Assembly: GCA_041879415.1 (NCBI GenBank)
Contig: CP090852.1
Coordinates: 1,762,970-1,826,969, forward strand
Origin: Vibrio chagasii
Lineage (GTDB): Bacteria; Pseudomonadota; Gammaproteobacteria; Enterobacterales; Vibrionaceae
Direction of reading: 5' to 3'
DNA: 64,000 nucleotides
This document shows, in pieces, positions 1 to 7,702 of the stretch (position 1 is the stretch's first letter; the number at the start of each line of letters is the position of its first letter). The position numbers and the translations under genes are program-made. The notes beneath the pieces are model-generated. The model was given only the letters and a program-made list of their open reading frames with translations. It made no database searches and was not told where the DNA came from.

Positions 1-1
1 G

Positions 2-364
2 CAGGGCAAGATGCGTATTGCTGAGTCTATGTTGCCACTTCCTGGATTAGACAATTTGACTCCAAAGCAGGGGGACGTATTTGATATTGCTGTGCGTCCT
101 GAGCAAATCCAGTTCGTTGACCGTTTTAATGAGTCACTACCGGTCAGAATCCTTTCGAGCGAGTTTTTGGGCGCGTTTTATCGCGTCGAATGTCAATTGC
201 AGCATGACTCTACTGCGAAAGAGATCATCGTTGATGTGCCAGTTAAAGAGTTCAATCGATTGAAACTGCGTCGCAGTGATATTCGTTACGTAGCGTTTGA
301 TCAAGAAGGCTTACGAGCTTATCCATCGAAAAGTGTTCAAGTGATGAAAGACGAGGCGGCGTAA
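2..364 (+). CDS. ABC transporter ATP-binding protein, C-terminal part (AEP uptake, PhnT-like), cut by window edge
   Basis: The reading frame is open from the first bases and ends at 364, so only the last 120 or so residues of a larger protein are present. They contain no Walker motifs. The stretch around AVRPEQIQF followed by a small beta-rich segment is the TOBE-type regulatory domain found at the end of MalK/PotA-class ATPases. The next gene starts 6 bp downstream and is a fused double permease, followed by a PhnR-like regulator; this order matches the 2-aminoethylphosphonate (AEP) uptake operons of vibrios. I infer it energises AEP import at the inner membrane. The methionine at position 11 is internal, not a start. 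The ATPase identity is solid; the AEP substrate rests on context. Confidence 0.8.
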   Translation, partial: QGKMRIAESMLPLPGLDNLTPKQGDVFDIAVRPEQIQFVDRFNESLPVRILSSEFLGAFYRVECQLQHDSTAKEIIVDVPVKEFNRLKLRRSDIRYVAFDQEGLRAYPSKSVQVMKDEAA

Positions 365-370
365 ACAATC

Positions 371-2095
371 ATGGAATCGACTCAAATGATGCAATCTAAG
401 CTGCTAATTCAACGACGAGTACAGCCTTTTCTGGCTCGGTTAAGCACGGACAATGTGATTCTATTTGGGCTGTTGGCATTTTTGTCTGTAGTCATGACGC
501 TGTTTATCCTGATGCCTTTGTGGGCGATGCTGAAAAAAAGCGTTCAGAATGCGGATGGCGAATTTGTAGGTCTACAGAACTTCGCTACGTATTTCGCTTC
601 GCAAAGCCTTTGGCAATCCGTGGGTAACACATTTACGCTTGGCATACTGGTAACGGTTGTCGTTGGTGTTTTGGCGTTTGGTTATGCTTATGCCTTGACT
701 CGCTCATGTATGCCTTTTAAAGGGTTATTTCAGGTGTTGGGCTCTGCGCCTATCCTTGCACCGTCGCTGCTTCCAGCAATCAGTTTGATTTTTCTGTTCG
801 GTAACCAAGGCATAGCTAAAGAAGTCTTAGGCGGCAACTCGGTATATGGCTTAATTGGCATCTCACTAGGTTTGATATTCTGGACGTTTCCACACGCTTT
901 AATGATTCTTACTACCTCATTAAGAACCTCGGATGCACGCTTGTATGAAGCGGCTCGCGCACTGAATACTTCATCTTTCAAAACCTTCTTCATGGTCACG
1001 TTACCTGCAGCCAAGTATGGGCTGATCAGTACACTTATCGTGGTGTTTACGCTAGTGGTTTGTGATTTTGGTGTGCCAAAGGTCATTGGTGGTAGCTACA
1101 ACGTTCTATCGACGGATATTTTTAAGCAGGTAGTTGGTCAGCAAAACTTCTCGATGGGTGCGGTGACCAGTATTTTACTGCTATTGCCAGCATTGTTAGC
1201 CTTTACCGTTGATCGTTGGGTGCAAAAGAAGCAGAAGAGTTTGTTTGATACTCGCTCAGTAGCCTACCAGCCAGAGCCGAACGCCCTGCGTGACGGTGCA
1301 TGTTTTCTGTACTGCGCAGTGATATCCGCGGCTGTGGTCATTGTTCTCGGTATGGCGGTATACGGCTCCATGGTCACTTTTTGGCCTTGGAACAAAGCCC
1401 TTACGCTGAATAACTATAACTTTGCAGAAATGAGCACCTATGGTTGGACTCCATTCTTCAACTCATTAACGTTAGGTGCATGGACAGCGATAATCGGTAC
1501 CATACTGATTTTCTTAGGCGCGTACTGTATTGAGAAGGGTAGAGCGTTTGGTCCTGTTCGTCAGGCAATGCAGATGCTCAGTGTGGTACCTATGGCGGTT
1601 CCGGGGATGGTACTGGGTTTGGGTTACATCTTTTACTTCAATGACTTGAGTAATCCACTTAACTTCTTGTATGGCACAATGGCGTTCTTGGTGATAAACA
1701 CTGTGGTTCACTACTACACGGTGGGTCACATGACGGCGTTAACTGCGTTAAAGCAGCTGCCTGCGGAAATTGAAGCAACGGCGGCCTCGGTAAATCTTCC
1801 GCAATACAAGTTGTTCTTTAAAGTGACGGTACCCGTTTGTCTGCCTGCCATTTTAGATATTGCGATATACCTGTTTATTAATGCACTTACCACTACATCT
1901 GCGGTAGTATTCTTATATTCTACCGATACGATACCTGCGTCAGTTTCAGTACTGAATATGGACGATGCAGGGCAAACCGGTGCAGCAGCGGCCATGGCGG
2001 TGATGATCATGATATCCGCAGCGAGTGCGAAGTTGATTCATATGTTGATCAATAAGTTATTTGAGAAGCGCACTCAAGCTTGGCGAAAGCGCTAG
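371..2095 (+). CDS. ABC transporter permease, two fused permease domains (2-aminoethylphosphonate, PhnU-like)
   Basis: A 574-residue inner-membrane protein built of two homologous BPD_transp_1 halves. Each half has an EAA loop that docks on the ATPase: one near residues 193-215 (LYEAARALN) and one near 465-493 (AEIEATAAS). About twelve hydrophobic segments are visible. One chain therefore supplies both permease units, as in FbpB-like iron and PhnU-type AEP importers, whereas other AEP systems encode two separate permeases. It starts 6 bp after the ATPase stop and is surely co-transcribed with it. A PhnR-like regulator 68 bp downstream supports AEP as the substrate; from this gene alone, iron or another small ligand could not be excluded. 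Confidence 0.82.
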   Translation: MESTQMMQSKLLIQRRVQPFLARLSTDNVILFGLLAFLSVVMTLFILMPLWAMLKKSVQNADGEFVGLQNFATYFASQSLWQSVGNTFTLGILVTVVVGVLAFGYAYALTRSCMPFKGLFQVLGSAPILAPSLLPAISLIFLFGNQGIAKEVLGGNSVYGLIGISLGLIFWTFPHALMILTTSLRTSDARLYEAARALNTSSFKTFFMVTLPAAKYGLISTLIVVFTLVVCDFGVPKVIGGSYNVLSTDIFKQVVGQQNFSMGAVTSILLLLPALLAFTVDRWVQKKQKSLFDTRSVAYQPEPNALRDGACFLYCAVISAAVVIVLGMAVYGSMVTFWPWNKALTLNNYNFAEMSTYGWTPFFNSLTLGAWTAIIGTILIFLGAYCIEKGRAFGPVRQAMQMLSVVPMAVPGMVLGLGYIFYFNDLSNPLNFLYGTMAFLVINTVVHYYTVGHMTALTALKQLPAEIEATAASVNLPQYKLFFKVTVPVCLPAILDIAIYLFINALTTTSAVVFLYSTDTIPASVSVLNMDDAGQTGAAAAMAVMIMISAASAKLIHMLINKLFEKRTQAWRKR

Positions 2096-2163
2096 CGAAC
2101 CATTTTATATTGCAGTTGGCCAAGGAGTGGCTGACGACAAGAATAAGAATGAAAGGAAATTAA

Positions 2164-2868
2164 GTGCAGTACGTAAAAATCAAAGATGTCATCGTAGAGC
2201 AGATTGAGTCTGGGATGTTAACACCACGACAAAAACTGCCTGCAGAACGTAAACTCGCTGAGTCGTTTGATACGACGAGAGTGACGCTACGTGAAGCATT
2301 ATCCTCACTTGAAGCGGAAGGGCGCATTTATCGAGAAGACCGACGTGGTTGGTTTATCTCACCAGCGCCACTTCGCTACGACCCAACTCAAACGCTAAAC
2401 TTCACCAACATGGCGTTGTCGCAGAATCGACAGCCGAAAACTGAGCTGATCGCAGCCAAAGGGGTGTTAGCCACCAAGGAGGCGACTAAGCTTCTTGAAC
2501 TACCTCCTTTCTCAGACGTTTATCGCGTAGATAGAGTTCGTTATCTTGAAGATAGGCCAGTTGTGTATGTGACAAACTATATCCGACCAGAGCTTTTTCC
2601 GAATTTGCTTGAACATGATTTATCGAAATCACTGACGGACATTTACCGTGAGCATTTTGGTGTGGTGTATCAGAAGATCCGTTATCGCGTGAGCACAACG
2701 TCGCTATTGGGCGAAACAGCACAAGCTCTGCGCGCGACTTCAGGTTCTCCGGCAATGGTAGTAGAGCGCATTAACTACAACCAAAACGGCGATTTGATTG
2801 ATTGTGATATTGAGTATTGGCGCCATGACGCAATCAGTATTGAATCGATAGCCCAGCTCGAGCGCTAA
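2164..2868 (+). CDS. phnR: GntR-family regulator of phosphonate (AEP) utilisation, PhnR-like
   Basis: A 234-residue regulator of the GntR/HutC type: an N-terminal winged helix (residues 1-70, with LPAERKLAESF and TTRVTLREALSSLEAEG) and a C-terminal UTRA ligand-binding domain (about 95-230, with VYRVDRVRYLEDRPVVYVTNY). Translation starts at GTG 2164, preceded by AAAGGA; the nearest upstream ATG (2150) runs into a stop after four codons. It follows the AEP ABC genes on the same strand and ends in a terminator at 2942-2966. Family knowledge: UTRA regulators bind the pathway substrate and control the adjacent uptake and degradation genes. The degradation genes (phnW/phnX) are not in view, so the symbol rests on neighbourhood and similarity. 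Confidence 0.72.
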   Translation: MQYVKIKDVIVEQIESGMLTPRQKLPAERKLAESFDTTRVTLREALSSLEAEGRIYREDRRGWFISPAPLRYDPTQTLNFTNMALSQNRQPKTELIAAKGVLATKEATKLLELPPFSDVYRVDRVRYLEDRPVVYVTNYIRPELFPNLLEHDLSKSLTDIYREHFGVVYQKIRYRVSTTSLLGETAQALRATSGSPAMVVERINYNQNGDLIDCDIEYWRHDAISIESIAQLER

Positions 2869-2941
2869 TCAAACCGATATAGTGTTGTTAACTAGCGGGT
2901 CTCTCCTAATTCTGTAGGGGCGTCCGGTTTCAATGATTTAA

Positions 2942-2966
2942 GGTCTCTCATTCAGAGACCTTTTTT
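2942..2966 (+). terminator. Intrinsic terminator after the AEP operon
   Basis: GGTCTCT, a 5-nt loop, AGAGACC, then six T. It closes the operon ending with the GntR-family regulator. Confidence 0.85.
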
Positions 2967-3025
2967 ATCACTTCAATTAAGCTGTTGCTTTTATTTAGTT
3001 ATTTACCAATTTAATTAGGAAAGAA

Positions 3026-3928
3026 ATGGAATTCTCTGCCATTGTTATCGTCATTATCTCCGCTTTACTACATGCGGGTTGGAATGTTCTCGGTAAATCT
3101 AACCAAGGATCTGGTTCATCGTTTTTCCTAGCCTCTGGAGTTGCAGCTGCAGCGATATTGAGCCCTTATCTTATCTGGTATGTCGATAATGTTGGATTTT
3201 CAAATATCTCACTTCCATTTTGGCAATTGGTTTTGCTTAGTGGGATATGCCAAATCATTTATCTAATTGGTTTAGGTGCTGCTTATAAACAAGCGGATAT
3301 TGGTGTGATTTATCCAATGGCTCGAGCATTGCCTGTCTTAATGGTTGGCTTGGGTACCGTATTGATTGGTTATGATCTTACCGTTAATCAATGGGTTGGA
3401 TTTGCACTGATCACATTAGGCTGCTTGTTTGTTCCATTGAAACAGTTCTCTGAACTAAGGCTCAAAGCCTATCTGAACCTTGGCGTGCTTTGGGCGCTTA
3501 TCGCTGCTATCGGCACCACAGGCTATTCCATTATTGATAAAGAAGCGCTGCTGTTATTGGAGCCTTTAAGTACAACGGTTATTACCAACAAACACACGGC
3601 GATTTTCTATTTAGGTATTCAGTTTTGGGCAATCGTGATTCCGCTGAGCATTTGGTTACTGGTAACTAACCAAAGTGTCGAGTTTACGAATGCTTGGGCA
3701 CTACGCAAGAAGGCCACTCTGGCCGGCATTATGATGGCGTCGACTTACGGATTGGTGTTGTTTGCAATGACCATGACAGAGAACGTCAGCTTGGTCGTTG
3801 CTCTCAGACAAGTGAGCATCATCTTCGGTGTGGTGATGGGGATCTACTTTTTAAAGGAAAAGTGGCACATGACTCGCGGTATAGGCGTTGTTTTGATTCT
3901 CATCGGTCTAGTTACTTCGCTGATTTAA
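3026..3928 (+). CDS. EamA/DMT-family inner-membrane transporter
   Basis: A 300-residue, very hydrophobic protein with about ten membrane segments in two EamA repeats (about 4-140 and 150-300). Typical DMT signatures are ALLHAGWNVLGK near the start and PMARALPVLMVGLGTVLIGY in the first repeat. The start follows AGGAAAG with good spacing. The DMT superfamily exports amino acids and other small metabolites; the substrate cannot be read from the sequence. It lies between the AEP regulator and the gluconate TRAP operon but has its own terminator-like hairpin (3956-3981), so it is probably a monocistronic unit. Its link to either neighbour is unproven. Confidence 0.8.
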   Translation: MEFSAIVIVIISALLHAGWNVLGKSNQGSGSSFFLASGVAAAAILSPYLIWYVDNVGFSNISLPFWQLVLLSGICQIIYLIGLGAAYKQADIGVIYPMARALPVLMVGLGTVLIGYDLTVNQWVGFALITLGCLFVPLKQFSELRLKAYLNLGVLWALIAAIGTTGYSIIDKEALLLLEPLSTTVITNKHTAIFYLGIQFWAIVIPLSIWLLVTNQSVEFTNAWALRKKATLAGIMMASTYGLVLFAMTMTENVSLVVALRQVSIIFGVVMGIYFLKEKWHMTRGIGVVLILIGLVTSLI

Positions 3929-3955
3929 AGTCATTTTTATATCTCATATCACCCT

Positions 3956-3981
3956 AAAGTGTGACTTTTTGGTCACATTTT
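3956..3981 (+). terminator. Hairpin after the EamA gene (terminator, or CRP-like palindrome)
   Basis: TGTGAC-TTTTTG-GTCACA, extended by A/T pairs to about 10 bp each side with one G-T wobble, and ending in TTTT. It can act as a terminator. The TGTGA/TCACA arms also resemble a CRP site, but with 8 rather than 6 bases between them, which argues for the terminator reading. Confidence 0.5.
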
Positions 3982-4046
3982 CCTTATTGATAGCAAACGT
4001 TTTACTAATGTTAAAGATGTGATCCTCCTCATAGACAAGGCTGTAA

Positions 4047-4083
4047 AGTTACCGGTAACATCCACCTCAACGTTACCGGTAAC
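4047..4083 (+). promoter_or_regulatory. Tandem GntR (LacI-family) operators upstream of the TRAP-gntK-gnd genes
   Basis: Two perfect palindromes GTTACCGGTAAC at 4048-4059 and 4072-4083, with centres 24 bp apart, lie 46-82 bp before the start of the TRAP binding-protein gene. They match the known gluconate-repressor (GntR/IdnR) operator consensus of enteric bacteria (ATGTTACC-GGTAACAT class). A third, slightly imperfect copy stands before the LacI-family gene at 9352. Inference: the local repressor binds here and releases on gluconate or a derivative. Confidence 0.85.
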
Positions 4084-4128
4084 ATATAACAACAAGCCGG
4101 ACTCTGTGAAACTCATAAGGATACCCAA

Positions 4129-5145
4129 ATGAAAGCTCTGACTAAAACGCTGATTGCTGCTTCCCTCACTGGCCTATTTGCTACTTCAGCAATGGCTGCA
4201 GACTTTAAACTTAAGATTCAATCTTCAGACCCTTCTGGCGATTTGAACTTCAAGGTTCAGCAGAAGTGGGCTGAGCGCGTAGAAACGATGTCTAACGGAC
4301 GCATCGACATCGACCTTCTACCAGTTGGTGCTGTGGTTAAGCACACCGAAACACTAGGCGCTATTAAGATGGGTATCCTAGATGGCCATATCACAGCAAC
4401 GGGTTACTTCTCAGGTAAAGATCCTGCTTTTGGTCTAATCGGTAACATGGTTGGTGCATGGTCAGATACAACTCAGCTGCTTCAGTATATGAACTACGGC
4501 GGTGGTAACGAGCTAATGACTGAGCTTTACAAGCCTTACGGTGTTCAATTCGTAGGTGCATCAACAACAGGTGTTGAGTCTTTCATCTCTAAAAAGCCAA
4601 TCGACGGTGTTGATGATCTGAAAGGTCTTAAACTGCGTGCGCCAGAAGGTCTAGTGCAACAAGTATTTGCCGCTGCAGGTGCAACCCCTGTAAACCTGCC
4701 TGGCTCTGAAGTATTTACTGGCCTAAGCAAGGGCGTAATTGATGCTGCTGACTACACGGTATTTTCGACAAACCAAAAAGCGGGCATGAACGATATCGCG
4801 ACTCACCCAGTCCAACCTGGTTTCCACTCACTGCCGCTTATCGATATCTCTGTTTCTCAGAAAAAATGGGACAAGATGCCAGCGGATCTTCAAACCATCC
4901 TACAAACATCAGTTCGTGACTTCTCTTACGACATGACGACTCAGCTGAAAATGGCTGACCAAGCGGCGGTTAAAGAAGCACAAGCGAACCCAGAAATCAC
5001 TATTCATGACTGGTCTCAAGAAGAACGTAAGAAGTTCCGTGAGATTGCAAAAGGTCAATGGAAAGTATTCGCAGAGCGTTCTGAGAACGCACAGAAAGTT
5101 TATGATTCAGTAACTGTGTTCCTAGAAGACAACGGCTTACTGTAA
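4129..5145 (+). CDS. TRAP transporter periplasmic solute-binding protein, DctP family
   Basis: A 338-residue protein with a clear signal peptide (MKALTKTLIAASLTGLFATSAMA, cleaved before ADF) and the DctP fold; DLKGLKLRAPEG is the usual region holding the arginine that pairs with a ligand carboxylate. It captures an organic acid in the periplasm and delivers it to the DctQM membrane pair encoded next. The following genes are gluconokinase and 6-phosphogluconate dehydrogenase and the promoter carries GntR operators, so gluconate or a related sugar acid is the probable ligand. That is inference: most studied DctP proteins bind C4-dicarboxylates, sialic acid or other uronates. A hairpin downstream may make this cistron more abundant than the permease genes. 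Confidence 0.85.
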   Translation: MKALTKTLIAASLTGLFATSAMAADFKLKIQSSDPSGDLNFKVQQKWAERVETMSNGRIDIDLLPVGAVVKHTETLGAIKMGILDGHITATGYFSGKDPAFGLIGNMVGAWSDTTQLLQYMNYGGGNELMTELYKPYGVQFVGASTTGVESFISKKPIDGVDDLKGLKLRAPEGLVQQVFAAAGATPVNLPGSEVFTGLSKGVIDAADYTVFSTNQKAGMNDIATHPVQPGFHSLPLIDISVSQKKWDKMPADLQTILQTSVRDFSYDMTTQLKMADQAAVKEAQANPEITIHDWSQEERKKFREIAKGQWKVFAERSENAQKVYDSVTVFLEDNGLL

Positions 5146-5167
5146 TTCAAACTTAGCTTATTGATGG

Positions 5168-5191
5168 GGGAGAGCATTGCTCTCCCGTTTT
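5168..5191 (+). terminator. Intercistronic hairpin between dctP-like and dctQ-like genes
   Basis: GGGAGAGC-ATT-GCTCTCCC followed by GTTTTCT. The strong 8-bp stem has a weak T tract, so it is probably a partial terminator or a 3'-end stabiliser that lets the binding protein be made in excess over the permeases. Confidence 0.6.
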
Positions 5192-5210
5192 CTCCCAGGA
5201 AATTTGGCCC

Positions 5211-5768
5211 ATGACAGACAAAATCCCTCACGCACCAGCTGAAAACGATGAACAGCCTAGAAATATGCTTGATCGTCTTATCATAAAATTTAGTAACTTA
5301 GTTAGCTGGTTGTTCATCTTCACTGTATTGATTTCGTTTTACGAAGTTGTGATGCGTTATGCATTTGATGCCCCAACCACATGGGTACATGAAACGGCTT
5401 CATTTATTGGTGGTTCCCTATTCATTATCGGTGGCATTTACGCTTTCGCGGCCGATAAACATGTACGTGTTGTTCTTATCTACGACTCTGTTTCCAAACA
5501 AACACGTAAGTACCTTAATCTTGTTCACCACATTGTTGGTTTAGCCTTTGCTGGCATGCTTGCTTACGCAGCTTACTTTACTGCGCAAGAAGCGTGGTTT
5601 GCACCTTGGGGTGAATTTCGCCTTGAAACATCAGGTTCGGTATTAAACGCTCCTTACCCAGCTTTGCTGAAAGGTCTAATTTTTGTCGTTTTGTGTGTTC
5701 TTGTTGTCCAGTTTGTATTGCACCTAATCCAAGAGTTGATGGGTCTAAGGAAGAATGACGATGTTTGA
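5211..5768 (+). CDS. TRAP transporter small permease subunit, DctQ family
   Basis: A 185-residue protein with four hydrophobic segments (near residues 28-48, 63-83, 105-127 and 148-170) and the DctQ signature around YEVVMRYAFDAPTTWVHE. It starts after AGGAAA and overlaps the large subunit gene by 14 bp (8 bp if that gene uses its second ATG), which indicates translational coupling. The small subunit pairs with DctM in the inner membrane to form the sodium-driven symporter served by the binding protein encoded upstream. The N-terminal 25 residues are polar and proline-containing, presumably cytoplasmic. Confidence 0.85.
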   Translation: MTDKIPHAPAENDEQPRNMLDRLIIKFSNLVSWLFIFTVLISFYEVVMRYAFDAPTTWVHETASFIGGSLFIIGGIYAFAADKHVRVVLIYDSVSKQTRKYLNLVHHIVGLAFAGMLAYAAYFTAQEAWFAPWGEFRLETSGSVLNAPYPALLKGLIFVVLCVLVVQFVLHLIQELMGLRKNDDV

Positions 5769-7083
5769 TTTATCTTCGATTGGTATCGCATGGGGCAGTT
5801 TACTCATGCTAGTTATGATGATCGGTTTGCTACTTACGGGTATGCAGCTGGCTTTCGTAACAGGCTTTGTTGCCATTTTCTTCACGCTATGTTGGTTTGG
5901 CCCTGATGCATTACCTTTGATTGCGAGCCGTACTTACAGCTTTGCTTCTGGCTATGTTTTCCTCGCAGTACCAATGTTTGTGTTGATGGCGGCTCTCTTG
6001 GACCGGTCTGGTATCGCACGTGACTTGTTCGATGCAATGAAATCTGTTGGTCGTAAGGTTCGTGGTGGCGTTGCAGTACAAACCTTATTGGTAGCCGTTT
6101 TGCTCGCTTCGATGTCTGGTGTTATCGGTGGCGAAACTGTACTGCTAGGCATTCTTGCTCTACCTCAAATGCTTCGCTTAGGTTACGACCGCAAACTTGC
6201 GATCGGCACAACCTGTGCGGGTGGCGCGCTTGGCACCATGCTGCCACCAAGTATCGTTTTGATCATCTACGGTATGACAGCCAGTGTTTCAATTGGCGAC
6301 TTGTTTAAAGCATCGTTTTTACCAGCGTTTATCCTTGCAGGTTGTTACATCGGTTATGTACTAATTCGTTGTAAGTTAAACCCTTCTCTTGCTCCTATCC
6401 CTAGTGATGAAGAGACAGTAGAAGACATCGCGAATCAGCCTAGTTACTTCAAAGCGCTGTTCTTCCCACTGCTTTCTGTTGCAACGGTTCTAGGTAGTAT
6501 TTACACCGGTATCGCTTCAGTAACGGAAGCGTCAGCACTGGGTGTGGTTGGTATCATGATCAGCGCGTTAATTCGTGGTGAGCTGAACTTCAACATGCTG
6601 AAAGAGAGTGCCATCGCGACCATGCGTACCTGCGGCATGATCATGTGGATTGGTATCGGTGCGAGTGCACTGGTTGGTATTTACAACTTGATGGGCGGTA
6701 TTGATTTTGTTGAAGAAACCATCCTTGCGCTAAGTGGCGGTAACGCAATGGTTACGCTGTTAATCATGATGGCAATCTTGCTAGTGCTTGGTATGTTCCT
6801 TGACTGGGTAGGTGTAGCACTTCTTACCATGCCAATCTTCGTTCCAATCATTACAGGCCTTGGTTTTGACCCTGTGTGGTTTGGTGTTGTGTTCTGTCTA
6901 AACATGCAGGTGTCTTTCTTGTCACCACCGTTTGGTCCAGCGGCATTCTACTTAAAATCGGTAGCGCCAAAAGACATTAGCTTGGGCGAGATTTTCTCTT
7001 CACTACTGCCGTTCATTGGACTTCAAATATTCGTGTTGGCCATGGTTATTATCTTCCCTCAGCTTGCGCTTTGGTGGCAATAA
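5755..7083 (+). CDS. TRAP transporter large permease subunit, DctM family
   Basis: A 442-residue membrane protein with about twelve hydrophobic segments. Family motifs include GGALGTMLPPSIVLIIYG in the first half and FLSPPFGPAAFYLKSVAP in the second, which correspond to the two re-entrant hairpins of the ion-transporter fold. It overlaps the DctQ-like gene; ATG 5755 or 5761 could start it. With DctQ it forms the Na+-coupled importer. Downstream, two hairpins separate it from gluconokinase, but the same strand, context and shared operators suggest one gluconate regulon. Confidence 0.87.
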   Translation: MTMFDLSSIGIAWGSLLMLVMMIGLLLTGMQLAFVTGFVAIFFTLCWFGPDALPLIASRTYSFASGYVFLAVPMFVLMAALLDRSGIARDLFDAMKSVGRKVRGGVAVQTLLVAVLLASMSGVIGGETVLLGILALPQMLRLGYDRKLAIGTTCAGGALGTMLPPSIVLIIYGMTASVSIGDLFKASFLPAFILAGCYIGYVLIRCKLNPSLAPIPSDEETVEDIANQPSYFKALFFPLLSVATVLGSIYTGIASVTEASALGVVGIMISALIRGELNFNMLKESAIATMRTCGMIMWIGIGASALVGIYNLMGGIDFVEETILALSGGNAMVTLLIMMAILLVLGMFLDWVGVALLTMPIFVPIITGLGFDPVWFGVVFCLNMQVSFLSPPFGPAAFYLKSVAPKDISLGEIFSSLLPFIGLQIFVLAMVIIFPQLALWWQ

Positions 7084-7090
7084 CATGAAA

Positions 7091-7184
7091 GGTTCCTGAC
7101 CAAATATAGGGTTAAGGAACCGAGCCTCAGCAACACCAGTTTAAATAATAGATTCGATTGTCAGCCCCAATTTTGGTTGGGGCT
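7091..7184 (+). other. Two hairpins between the TRAP genes and gntK
   Basis: One is GGTTCCT (7091-7097) pairing with AGGAACC (7115-7121). The other is AGCCCCAA (7163-7170) pairing with TTGGGGCT (7177-7184). Neither is followed by a T run, so they look like mRNA processing or stability elements rather than terminators. Confidence 0.5.
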
Positions 7185-7201
7185 TAGGGAAGGCTTGCCT
7201 T

Positions 7202-7699
7202 ATGAAAAGCAAAAAAATACTCGTGATGGGCGTATCTGGATGCGGAAAAAGCCTGATTGGTAGCCGTATTGCAGAAGCATTAACGCTTCAGTTTTTCGAT
7301 GGAGATGACTTCCATCCACAAAGTAACGTAGAAAAAATGCGTCAAGGTATCCCACTGACAGATGAAGATCGTCAAGGATGGCTAGAAACTCTAAACAAAC
7401 AATTTATTGAGCAACCAAGTGCTGTCATCGCTTGTTCGGCATTGAAACCTCAGTACCGCGATATTTTGCGCAGCAATAATGAAGAATTGGTCATCGTATA
7501 TCTGCAAGGTAGTTTCGATACCATTTGGAATCGTCACAAAGCACGTGAAAACCATTACTTTAACGGTCAAGAAATGTTGAAAAGCCAATTCGCAACCTTG
7601 GTTGAGCCAGAGCTTGATGAAGCATTGTTTGTCGACATCTCACAAGATGTTGAACAGGTTGTCGAAAGTGCATTGAACCAAATTAAACAAATAGGCTAA
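7202..7699 (+). CDS. gntK: Gluconokinase
   Basis: A 165-residue P-loop kinase of the GntK/carbohydrate kinase type, the usual length. The Walker A loop GVSGCGKS is at residues 10-17, and FFDGDDFHPQSNVEKM is the typical gluconate-binding segment. It phosphorylates cytoplasmic gluconate to 6-phosphogluconate using ATP. Its stop is 3 bp before the 6-phosphogluconate dehydrogenase gene, so the product passes straight to the next enzyme. Upstream sits a TRAP importer and downstream a LacI-family GntR-type repressor, which makes the pathway assignment firm. Confidence 0.93.
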   Translation: MKSKKILVMGVSGCGKSLIGSRIAEALTLQFFDGDDFHPQSNVEKMRQGIPLTDEDRQGWLETLNKQFIEQPSAVIACSALKPQYRDILRSNNEELVIVYLQGSFDTIWNRHKARENHYFNGQEMLKSQFATLVEPELDEALFVDISQDVEQVVESALNQIKQIG

Positions 7700-7702
7700 A
7701 CC

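Noticed and set aside
3694-3957. 87-codon plus-strand frame overlapping the EamA gene
   Set aside because: It is out of frame inside a well-supported membrane protein and rich in Arg/His/Ser, typical of a shadow frame.
3960-3977. TGTGAC-N6-GTCACA as a CRP site for the gluconate operon
   Set aside because: The TGTGA/TCACA half sites are 8 rather than 6 bp apart, and the sequence extends into a longer stem ending in T, which fits a terminator better. CRP control is not excluded but not supported.
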